This document shows positions 10,553 to 20,640 of a stretch of 64,000 nt of DNA, one piece after another. The notes beneath the pieces are model-generated. The model did not search any database. It had not been told where the DNA came from and saw only the letters and a list, made by a program, of their open reading frames with translations. The DNA comes from Microstegium vimineum (taxonomy: Eukaryota; Streptophyta; Magnoliopsida; Poales; Poaceae), in the NCBI GenBank assembly GCA_022036555.1, contig CM039129.1, forward strand, positions 22,857,973 through 22,921,972, given 5' to 3'. Every line of letters begins with the position of its first letter. Within the stretch, counting starts at the first letter, position 1. The translations under genes and the position numbers were made by a program.

Positions 10553-12534
10553 TGAAGGACCGAGAACGGCGACCAGAGGGGGGGGGTGAATGGGAGCCAA
10601 ATAAAATTCAACTCAAAGACTTGGCCTTTGTCCCAAATTCACACCCAAAACTTGACCTCGGAAGAACCGACTCGCAGACGACCTAACAAGTAGGTGGACA
10701 CCTTAGTAAGACCCCTAACGGTGCAGCAGAGCGGTCGGAGAAGATGGAGAACTATCGAAGCCACGAACTCGAAACCGATACACCGAGAGCGGTACTCTCA
10801 ACCCCTAGAGAGAAGAGGCAAGAACACACCCAAAAATACTTCTGAAAACTGGTCTCAAAAGTACCTAATCATGTTCCTTACGTGAATATGAATCCAATGC
10901 AACAAACGGAAACTTGATTCGGAGTCCGGACGAGAGAGAAACGAGCACAAGACCACTTTAGTCAGTGACCACAGGACCATGACGAGTGGTCTGACGCTTA
11001 GGTCCGGAGCTAGGTGCGTTACTGTAGTTTTTCGGCCACACCACAGGACCACTCTCTATGCTCCAGTGGTATGGTCCGGAGGGTGGTCCGACGCTTTTTC
11101 TTGTCAAAATCAGCCAACGCAGTGAGCTCCCAACCTCCGGACTAGTGGTCCGACGGTACCACAAGACTAGTCCGGAGCTAGGGGCTGCTCTGCAGACTTT
11201 CGGCCAGACCACAGGACCACTCTCCTATGGTCTGGAGCCTTGTCCAAAGTGGTCTGGAGGGTGGTCCGGAGCTCACAAAAAGCGCACAGAAAACCCGTGA
11301 AAACCGATTTCACTCCACCAAATCTTCCTAAAACTCAACCAAATGAACTCCAACTGCAACCAAACTTTGTAGGCATGATCCTTGTGCAGTTGGGGAGCTA
11401 TCCTGAAGAAATCATTGCTCAATTTGGAGAGGATAAAAGGGAACACTCAGATTTGGGGAGAAAAGGCAAAACGAAGAACGCCGCAAAGAAATCGCCCGAT
11501 CTACGTACTCGTGAGGTTTGAGGAGAAACCCTTTAGTGCAAAGATGCACCTCACGATTACGAACAACATGGTTCAAACAGAATTGCAAGAACTACTCCCT
11601 GCAAAGAGATTTCATCTCGGGAACAAAGAGGGAGCAAAGACAAAACGCGAAGAACACAAGCAAAACGAGAGACGCGATCAAGTAATCAAAGCCGCCATGG
11701 CTTACGGAGGGTAAGGCCTCCGATTCCCACCGAAAACAAAGTGCAAATCCTTACAAAGGTTGGAGAGATCAACCTATGGACCTCATGAACTAGAGAGAGG
11801 TTAGAGAGAGAGTTGGGGCTAATGAAAGGTGTTCAAGAGGTGGGATGAGGATACCCCTTCATCCCCTATTTAACAGGGCTTTGGCTATTTCCCAAAAGAC
11901 CCCCCTAGATACATGAGTGAACTACCTAGCCTAATCATTGCAGTCCAAGCTCCAGAAAATATCTTCCTCGATTTGAATGGACGACCCCGCTTCCTGCCAG
12001 GAGTTGTCGTCGCCTCAACGCAACCTCCAGGATTCCGCCACGTGCCATCCCCGCTTCCTCGGAAGCTCTACCCAGGTTTTGAGGCCCAAACCCGCGAAAC
12101 TCGCCACCGGTAGCTTTGGGCTCAACTACCGAACCCCGAGTTTTGAGGCCCAAACTCAGAAAACATCCACGGATGGTTTTGAGGCCCAAACCACCAAACC
12201 GCTCGACTCGAGCCACCTTTGCCTCGCCCGGTCGGACTCTGAGTCACATGAGCCTCCGCTCGACCCGCTCGTCCGCCGTCTTGACTTGGTCAACTCGGTC
12301 TACCTTCATGTCTTCTCGCGCTCGCCGGTGACAAGTACTAGCCACCACAGCTAGTCCGCCGCCATTGACCACTATCATTAGGCATAACACCTGCACACCA
12401 CAAGCCGATAGATAGGCACACTTTTGCTTTCGCAAAGGGTTAGGGTAAGCCACTCAAACTAAAACGCTCAAGTGTTGGGCAATCACGCATCACAAAACTG
12501 AACTACATGGGTACTTATCCACCATGTTTTTGCA
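10553..12534 (-). repeat. 3' LTR of element C (left on + strand)
   Basis: The LTR is 1982 bases. On the + strand it runs from TGAAGGACCGAGAAC to TTTTTGCA. The other copy lies at 32439-33547, 45294-46276 and 53342-53369. A pair of direct repeats of about 100 bases occurs at 11003-11095 and 11169-11271, each with TCCGGAGCTAGG and ACCACAGGACCACTCTC. The block TTTTGAGGCCCAAAC occurs three times between 12077 and 12190. The fragment AAATAGGGG on the - strand (about 11868) is a weak TATA-like site. Open frames inside it are not genes. Confidence 0.88.
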
Positions 12535-13171
12535 ATCTCCCCCTTGATGAGTGCATTGTCAACACAAGTGCATTTCAGATTTGAGCCACAAGGTAAAGCT
12601 CTCCAAATGACCAAAAAGCTAAGAAAGCCAAAAACGGGGTCACTTGAGAGAAGCAAAACGAGTCCAAAACTTGGTTCCCAAAGACATGGGCAACGGCTCG
12701 ACGCAACTAAGCAAAACAAAGCTAGCCCTCAAGAAGAGGCAGAAAACAGGCTCAACATAGCTAGCAAGTCCAAGAAATTAATCAAAGCTCTCAAAGTTCA
12801 GAATACTAGTTGAAGCACTAAGGGAGCTCAAAGATACCAATTAAAGCTCATAAGGCTCAAGAAGCCAATCGAAACCTGTTGAAGCCAACAAAGCAAGCTA
12901 GACCCTCCAGAAGAGGCAACGACTCAACACATCTAGCAAAAGCTCCCCCTGAGCAAGATACCAATTGGAAACCTATTGAAGAGCCAAAACAAGATACCAA
13001 TTGAACGTCTTAAAGCAAAAGAATCACACAAAAACTCCCCCTTGACCAAAGAAGCTCTAAACCAATGAAACCAAAGAGATGCACATCTCTCCCCCTTGAC
13101 TAGTGCAACTATGAAAATGCACTATTTTCCTTGGTTGGATATGAATGAAATGCACATTTCTCTCCCTTGTT
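12535..13171 (-). repeat. Multiple polypurine tracts (mPPT) of element C
   Basis: Copies of a CTCCCCCTTGA-type motif (TCAAGGGGGAG on the - strand) lie at about 12537, 12942, 13034, 13086 and 13160. The first directly abuts the LTR and is the likely working primer site. Repeated PPT blocks upstream of the 3' LTR are a known hallmark of Sireviruses. Confidence 0.75.
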
Positions 13172-14214
13172 GACACATGAAGCTCATCAAAGCTCAAGAC
13201 TCAAGAACCGGCAACAAATGCCATGAAATGCAAAATGAGTGCAACAAGCTTCATACATAGAGCTAAGACAATGAATGGATGCTCTAAGTGATGTGATCCT
13301 GTGAGAATAGGAAAAGCTCTACGTGCCGAACAAAAACTCAGGTTGATCTAAAGATCACTTTAGAAGCCAAAATAGAGAAGATTACATGTGTGAGCAAGGA
13401 ATGGGTATCACCTCCTAGAGACAACTAAACATGACAGACAAGATAGGATCGATCTCAAAGCAATCTCATGTATAGCAAGTAGAACTATCCCTAGCAAAGT
13501 CCATACAACAAGCCAATGACCCAACTGAATAAATTTTTCAACTTTTAGAGTTTCGCAACCAAAATTCAGTTTTATGTACATTTAAGTTGTATGCGAGTGG
13601 TTGTAAGCAAAGTGATGTCACTTCTTACCAACCGAGCGAAGTCAAAGGACTTGACACACCAGTTTTGGTCATACACAACACCGCTCAAGTATCGACCCAT
13701 ATGGGAAGCAGTCTCGAACACACGGTGAAGTGCTCACAATGCAGACCCAACTCGATCTTTCCAATTCACAAAACAGAGAGCAATTTCATTTTAGATATTA
13801 ATCATGGTGCTCAAAGGTAGTGAATGAAACAAAGAAGAGCCATAGTTACAAGCTATATACAAGGTAGCCAAGAAGGATCTTCAAAAGCCTACACATGCTA
13901 GTGTCATTTCAGAGGTGACATGGGGAATTAAATTCAGTTTTAAAGCTTTGCTAACTTAGCTCTATTGCATATCTAGAGATCAAAAAGAGTCTAAGTGAGG
14001 CAACACCATAGACACATAAAGCACCTCAAACATAGCATAAATTCATTATATCGGCTATAAGTATGAAGCTTGAAATGATCTATGTCACAAATGCAAATGA
14101 GATGCACAATGCAATGACACCTACTAATACTAACAAGACACCAAATGAGAAGAAGGACAAAGAAAAGACAAACAGAACCAAAAAGAACTATGATACACAA
14201 AGAGCTTCCCTCAA
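13172..14214 (-). other. Element C 3' untranslated zone, no gene
   Basis: About 1 kb of A-rich sequence lies between the end of RNase H and the mPPT zone. Many short related phrases recur (AGCTCAAAG, AAGCCAAT). I see no envelope-like ORF here, so this copy lacks the env-like gene found in some Sireviruses. Confidence 0.6.
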
Positions 14215-15797
14215 CTAAAAAGGGAAGCAAACACCCAAGTCACCCCGAAGACGAGAAAACACAGCTTGATACAAAGGTTTTGTGAGAATATCCACAAGCT
14301 GGTTTTGGGTCTCGACATGCCGGAGGTCAATGTCGCCCTTCTCGTAGTGATCACGCAAGAAGTGAAAGCGGACCTCAATGTGCTTAGTCTTAGAGTGAAG
14401 CACGGGATTTTTGGCCACACTAATTGCACTCGTGCTATCGCAAAGCAGAGGCACTTTAGTAAGCTCAAGACCGAAATCCTTCAAAGTGGCAATCATCCAA
14501 ATTAACTACGAGCAATAGGTAGCCGCGGCAACGTACTCAGCTTTGCACGTCGACTGTGCCACGCTAGACTGCTTGCGAGAAGACCAAGACACAAGAGAAG
14601 ACCCGAGAAACTGGCAAGTCCCAGAAGTGGACTTCCGATCAAGACGGCAACCGGCAAAGTCGGCGTCAGAATAACCGGAAAGAACAAGAGAGGAAAAGTG
14701 GAGAACCAAAGACCAAATTCAGGAGTGAATCACAGGTACCTCATGATGCGTTTTACCACCTGCTTGTGCAAAGTCCGTGGGGACGCCTGAAAGCGTGCAC
14801 ATAGGCAGACGGCGAACTGAATGTCCGGTTGGGTTGCCGTCAGGTACAGAAGCGACCCGATCATGCTTCGGTACTCGGTCTGGTCCACTGCCTCTCCTTC
14901 CTCGTGCGCATCCAAGACAGTCATAGTTGACATAGGCGTCGAGAGGGGCTTTCCCTCGCCCATGTCAAACTTCTTCAGAATGTCCTTTGTGTACTTTCCT
15001 TGGTGCACAAACGTCCCTTCCCGGGTTTGCTTGATTTGCAACCCGAGAAAGAAAGTCAACTCTCCCATCATGCTCATCTCAAATTCCCTGCTCATATGAT
15101 CTACAAACTTGGCAACAAGAGCATGAGAAGAACCACCAAAGATGATATCATCCACGTATATTTGGACAAGGAGAGTGTCTTTGCCTTGCTTGAGGAGAAA
15201 CAACGTCTTATCTACCGATCCCATTTTAAAACCCTTAGCAAGCAAAAAGGTTTTTAGCCTATCATACCATGCTCTAGGTGCTTTTTTCAAACCATACAAA
15301 GCTTTGTGAAGTTTAAAAACATGGTTTCAAAACTTGGGATTTTCGAAACCAGGAGGTTGTTTAACATAAACTTCCTCCTCTATGTAGCCGTTTAAGAAAG
15401 CACTTTTAATGTCCATTTGAAAAAGTTTAAAACCATTAGAAGCCGCAAAAGCTAGAAGGATTCTAATTGCCTCTAAACGAGCTACGGGAGCAAAGGTTTC
15501 CTCATAGTGTATTCCCTCCTTTTGACAAAAGCCTTGAGCTACCAACCTAGCCTTGTTGCGCAGAACCACCCCATATTCACTTTGTTTATTTTTGAAAACT
15601 CATTTGGTACCTATGGGGTGGCAACTAGGTGGTGGAGGAACTAAGACCCAAACGCGGTTTCGCTCAAAGTTCTCTAACTCCTCATGCATGGCATTAACCC
15701 AATCCGGATCCATCAAAGCGTGTCCAACATCTCGGGGCTCAAAAGAAGCGAAAAAAGCTGAATGAGCAAAGTGAGAGAGATAGGACCTGGACCGCAT
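14215..15797 (-). pseudogene. Element C reverse transcriptase and RNase H
   Basis: Copia RT is read from 15797 down to 14215. Motifs in order are RLVAQGFCQKEGIHYEETF, QMDIKSAFLNG, YGLKKAPRAWY and the catalytic QIYVDDIIFG, and then RNase H with GYSDADFAG and, near the end, KTKHIEVRFHFLRDH. Stops at 15600-15602 (TGA where TGG is expected), 14730-14732 (TGA) and 14506-14508 (TAG) break it, and a further stop lies near 15327. The final stop is 14215-14217. Confidence 0.9.
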
Positions 15798-15983
15798 GAC
15801 TCAACGGTCGATGTCGCCGATGATGTTCTCCGGTGGGTGCTGCCGCTGGATGTGGCGGGGAGCCTGCCTGGACGAAGTGGCCTCCCTCTCGACAGCAGCT
15901 GGAGCTCCCTCAGGTGCAACAGGCACTGATTGAGGAAGCTGCTCGAACGCCCCCCATGTAGAGGAAGTAGTCGGATCGGGACC

Positions 15984-16931
15984 CTAAGCCGAAGTGGACA
16001 TTGCAGGGTCGACGGGGGCAGCCAGTGGAGTTGGCTCAGGATCACCCCAATCGACGTCGTCCTGCTCCTCCTCCACAAAGATGCTAGTGTTCACCTCATC
16101 ATCACCTGCAAGCTCAAAAGCAGTGGAAACACAGGGCATAGTCTGATCGAAGGTAATCTCACAAGTCTCCATCACTCGGTTAGTCTCAAGGTTAAGTGCA
16201 CGATAAGAACGAGAGTGAGTAGAATAACCAAGAAAGATACTGTCAGAAGACCGTGATTCAAATTTATCCAACTTACCACCCTTTTTGAGGATGAAGCACC
16301 TGCACCCAAACACTCGTAGGTGACTTGCCTTGGGTGGTCTCCCAAATCGCAACTCATAAGAGGTCTTTTTCTTGAAAGCTCGGACAAAAATGCGATTGGA
16401 AACATAGCATGCAGAACTGAGTGCCTCAGCCCAATACCGCCTAGGAGTCCTATGCTCATCGAGCATCATCCTGGCCATCTCAACAAGGGTCCGATTCTTG
16501 CTCTCAACAACACCGTTCTGCTGGGGAGTGTGAGGTGAAGAAAACTGGTGATCGAGACCCAACGAAGAGCAAAGAGTTGCAAAGTGAGCATTCTTGAATT
16601 TTGTGCCATTGTCACTCCAGATAGCTCTCATGGCATTCTTGGGTAGATCATTTTGCAATCTCAAAATCAGATCTCGAACAAGTGAAAAAGTCTCATCCTT
16701 ACTCTCCAAAAAGAACACCCAAGAGTATCTCGAGTAGTCATCAACGACTACATCCACATACCACTTCCCTCCTTCCGACCTAACCCGAGCTGGACCAACT
16801 ATGTCCATGTGTAAGAGCTCGCCGGGTTGTGGAGTCATGATCTCCGTCAAAGGAGGATGGGAAGCGACAACCATCTTGCCATGCCCGCAAGGATGGCAAA
16901 CCAAGTCCTTCTCGAACTTTGGCTTTGGCAA
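15984..16931 (-). pseudogene. Element C integrase core and C-terminus
   Basis: This 315-codon stretch starts after the zinc domain (LVCHPCGHGK carries the last two Cys). It has the D-D-E triad in HMDIVGP, WSDNGTKF and GVVESKNRT, and the conserved GYSTHSRSYRALN block of copia integrase C-termini. The stop at 15984-15986 is TAG followed by frame that still reads like the integrase-RT linker, so it is premature. A frameshift near 16935 separates it from the pre-integrase region. Confidence 0.9.
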
Positions 16932-17777
16932 TCCTTGGTAAGGTCCATTGAGCTAAGCCTTGAAAGCAAGTCAAAACTCAAATGTCCCAATCTCCTATGC
17001 CACTTCCAAACGTTGGAGGAAGAACCGGCAAGAAGACAACGAGAAGGTCCAGAAGAGATAGTAAAATCCGCACGAAAAACCTTCCCGAAGGGCAAAATAC
17101 GGCAAACAAGATCACCACGAGAGTCCAAAATCCAAGACAAGTTTGCCTTAAAGCTCACCTCAAAACCGTCTTCAAGGAGTTGCGAAATCGAGAGAAGGTT
17201 AAAATCCGAATTCGCAACCAAAGCAACATCCTTGAGAACAAAAGACGAATTGACTCGGATGGACCCCCGGGAGACAACCTTACCTTTACTCTTGTCCCTG
17301 AATGTAATGTATTCGGTGTGGCGCACGGGGTCGAGGCTGGAGAATCACTTGGCACTTCCGGTCATATGGCGTGAACATCCGGAATCCACAAGCCAAGTCT
17401 CCTCCAGTCCTCCTTCCTACATCAATAAAAAGACATAGGGTGAGCAAACGGACCAACACTGGGGTTAGTAAATTGTGAAGGATACCAGTGTTGTCCCACT
17501 TGCCCAAAGAATGGGTTAAGAGAAAAACCAAACATCTCCTGCCCCACGGAGGGATAGCGATCACCACGATAGGGAAAACGTGGTCCGCTAGAGAAGGGTG
17601 GAGTAAATCCACCGCCACGAGTCCCGTAGTCGTATGGGTCACGACCGGTACCCCGCCGGGCATGACCACCGCATGGTCTCGCCTCCTGAGGCCTAACACC
17701 TTGAGCCATTTTACCTCTAGGCCTAGAATTGCACCTCTGAACTTCTGGTTCACGCACCCAACCTCGTGGTGGTACAT
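16847..17777 (-). pseudogene. Element C protease and pre-integrase region
   Basis: Two overlapping frames cover the end of protease and the pre-integrase zinc region. VKGKVVSRGSIRV-like sequence (GKVVSRGSIRVN) and SDFNLLSISQLLEDG are typical of copia protease C-termini, and WKWHRRLGHLSFDLLSRLS is the H-H part of the integrase zinc finger. The stretch from 17286 to 17777 is Gly/Arg/Pro-rich linker and the damaged protease start. I do not see an intact D-S/T-G triplet. Confidence 0.7.
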
Positions 17778-17876
17778 GTCCCGTTGTTCAACTCAACCTC
17801 CTCCGATCATCTCTCTTCCTCCTAAAGCAAAACTCATCCAAGTGCCCATCCCGCTCACAATAATCACAATGGTACC

Positions 17877-19465
17877 TCACCACACCCTTGGTAGGCACTC
17901 TCTTGTTGGGTTAGGTGGCTCTAGCTTTCTTAGGAAGGGGATTAATAGAGATGTCTGGCAGTGTGTAAAGTGGGTTGCGAAGATGGTTCGATTTTGCAAT
18001 CCACACTTGCTTCTGTGGAGTGGTTTTGGGTAGCTATTCAAACACACCATCTCTACAGGAAACGCAGAGGGGTTGGTAGGCTTAGGTGGAGTGATCTTGG
18101 TAAGCTTGGGAGTTGTGGTGGGTTTCTCATTCTCTCTCAAACCACTGCACTCACCGATCTGACCGAACATGCTATCGTCCTTCCCACCTATAGCAAAGCC
18201 TACTCCCGTGCTGCCAGCCCTTTTGCATTGGCTAAGCATCATCCCCAACTGCGGCCGAAGGTATGTGTTTTCTTCCTCGGTACACATCTTGTTGTGTTTG
18301 CACGACGCAATCTCAAGCTCCAAAGCCTCAAAGCGATCTGACTCTCTAGTGCTATCTGAGCTGACCTTTTCTAACACAGAAATCCTAGCATACTTTTGTG
18401 CTAGCTCAGAACGCAAGCCTAAGCAAGACTTGCACGCACCAAGTAAGCTAGGCCTAGCCTTCAGCTCACTGACCTCCTCAAGTAGAGTGCCATACTTGTC
18501 CTGGAGAGTGACAAGACTAGACATGTGGATGGCGCAAACATCACACTCTACCTCCTAGGTAACCACCACTTGTGCCTTAGCAAACTCTAGCTCATCAAGC
18601 GTGGTAAGGTACTTTGCCTTAAAATCGTTCCTCTCACACGCGGCACGCTTGAGCAACGCATCCTGACTCATCAAGGTGTCGTTTAGAGACTCAAGCTCGA
18701 GAGAGAGGGATTCGATGGTGGGTGATACCTCGGGTGTGACGGAGTCGTAGTCGTAGTCGGGGCCATCCTTGTGCTTGCCGACCTTGCCTTCTTCAATCAC
18801 CATGGTGCAAAAGCCACTGTGCTTGGCGTCGGCGTAGAAGCATAGGCCGTTGAGCTTGTCCTCAACCTTTCCCTTCGACTCATCATCGCTTGAATAAGCA
18901 CCTCCATCGGAGGAGGCATCGATGTCGCTGAGGGAGGCGAGGAAGCCTCGGTGCTTGGCCTTCACCTTGTCGATCACCTTCTTGGAGGATCTTCGGTGGT
19001 AGCCGCCCTTGGGCTTCTGCTTGTCCTCGAAGTGGTGCTCGCACTTGTCCTTACTCTTGGTGATGTAACCCGCAGCTTTCTTTGGGCAGTTTGCGATGAA
19101 GTGATCCTCATCACCGCAACGGTAGCACCCCTTGGCCGAGCCACCACGCCGACGGTTCAAACAGTTGTTGTGAAACCGTGAGAACTTGGTGATGACCAAA
19201 GCCAGCTCATCATCTCCAAGAGCCTCCACTTGATCCTCTGTCACAAAAATCAAAGACAAAGCAAACAAAGAGTGTGAAGGGTCAGAGAAGGAAGAAGACG
19301 TACCGTCGGGGCCAGAAACCAACGCCATAGATGGTTTCGACGGGTTTTCAAGCTTGGCCCGGGTCTGGTAGTCAATCTCCGAGGACTTGAGCTTGCTGAA
19401 CAACTCATCCACGGTTAGGGCATCATAGCCCGGTGACTCCTGAATGGCAGCCATCTTCATCTCCC
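17877..19465 (-). pseudogene. Element C gag, C-terminal two thirds
   Basis: One frame is interrupted by TAG at 18555-18557. Element B cuts it at 19465, and the N-terminal rest is in degraded sequence at 31845-32416. It holds a CCHC knuckle (CYRCGDEDHFIANC) around 19085-19125 and a Lys-rich zone. A long Glu/Leu/Ser coiled coil follows, ending in the LLGACKSCLGLRSELAQKYARI block seen in Sirevirus gag proteins. The long coiled-coil tail is what makes Sirevirus gag larger than that of other copia elements. Confidence 0.82.
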
Positions 19466-20588
19466 TGTTGACACCATTTTTCGGCACGTGTCAAATGGGC
19501 TGAAGCTTAACTGGTCAATGGCCGTTCTCCATCGGCATCGGTAAAGTATGAGCCAATATGGCCGATGGGAGAGTGCTGCAGAAGACCAAGTGTGTAGGCT
19601 AGATGATCTTGGCCGACGAAGGTGAAGTCTTGCTGAAGCTGATTGCTAGTAAAAAGTCATTGCCGATGGCCGATGAAGAGTCATTGCCGACTGCCGATGA
19701 AGAGTCATTGCCGACTGTCGATGAAGGGTCATTGCTGATTGCCGATGAGAGGTCATTGCCGATTGCCGATTGCAGATAAGGGCTCGTTGTCAATTGCCGA
19801 TGAAGAGATGCTGCCGATTGTCGATCAGGAAAACGTTACCGATGTCGATGGGCGTGACTTAGCACTTAGCGGCAGCTAAGGATTACAAGTGGCCAAAGAA
19901 AGGAAGGTGCGGATTGAAGGGGTCTGCCGATGGAAAGTTTCCATCGAAAGGAAGTATAAGGAAACTGGTGTTTTGTACCAGTGTTATTATAGTAGTTTGA
20001 GTCCGACTCTTGCATGAGTCGTTTACTTTCCTTTAAAATAGGTGTGATTGCTTAGGAAATAAATATTATTGTCCGACTCCTGCGCGAGTCAGTTTCCTTT
20101 AAAGTAGGAGTTTGTTTTAGGAAGGATGTGTGTCGTGTCTTTGTACAACTCTCCATGCGGGAGTATAAATATATGCCTGAGGGCTATGGAATAGAGAATC
20201 AATCCAATTCAAAACAAACCAATTTTATCTTCTACTTTTTATCGCAATTTACCTTCTACTGCATTAGTTATAGTTTTCAACGAGTTCTTTCAAGCTTTTG
20301 ACGGGCTGCATCACCTTGATCTTCGTCAAATTCTTGCTAGTTCCGCGTGGGAGTACCTCTAGGCTTTGGCAATCCGGGCGCATCGCTGTTTGCCTCGTCT
20401 AGCTCTGCTCTAGTTACCCTTGATCAATCTGAGCCTTGACGTCCGGACGCATCGTTGTCGTCTCGTTCAGTTTGTTCTAGTTATCATCCTTGTCGATTGA
20501 TTGGTCAAATCGACTGGCACGCCCTCGACATCGAGCTTTGGGTAATAGCCCGAGGTGTTCCACAGATCTGAAGCTTTTTGTGTCAACA
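19466..20588 (+). repeat. 5' LTR of element B
   Basis: The LTR is 1123 bases, from TGTTGACACC to GTGTCAACA. It contains about six imperfect copies of a 24-base unit (TCATTGCCGACTGCCGATGAAGAG type) at 19655-19815. It also has two copies of a GACTCctgcrcGAGTC hairpin module (about 20000-20025 and 20075-20110) where A has one, and a TATA box, TATAAATA, at 20164-20171. These differences account for most of the length gap with A's LTR. Confidence 0.88.
20164..20171 (+). promoter_or_regulatory. TATA box in element B 5' LTR
   Basis: TATAAATA in the context GAGTATAAATATATGCC is at the same place as in A and D. It would drive the genomic transcript of B. Confidence 0.65.
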
Positions 20589-20595
20589 CCTCTTT

Positions 20596-20612
20596 TGGTA
20601 CACCCGGTGGGA
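20596..20612 (+). other. Primer binding site of element B
   Basis: TGGTACACCCGGTGGGA lies seven bases after the 5' LTR. It starts with the TGG that pairs with a tRNA CCA end. D has TGGCACACCCGGTGGGA in the same place. I cannot assign the tRNA with confidence. Confidence 0.6.
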
Positions 20613-20640
20613 CCAAATTATACAGATCGACACATTCGGC

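Noticed and set aside
11913..12354. Open frames of up to 125 codons in the LTR of C, and the 156-codon frame at 45558-46028
   Set aside because: Both lie within LTR copies. The repeated residues come from the TTTTGAGGCCCAAAC repeat, and no known domain is seen.
19655..19815. Short regularly spaced repeats that could suggest a CRISPR-like array
   Set aside because: The units are imperfect, nearly without spacers, and lie in an LTR of a plant element.
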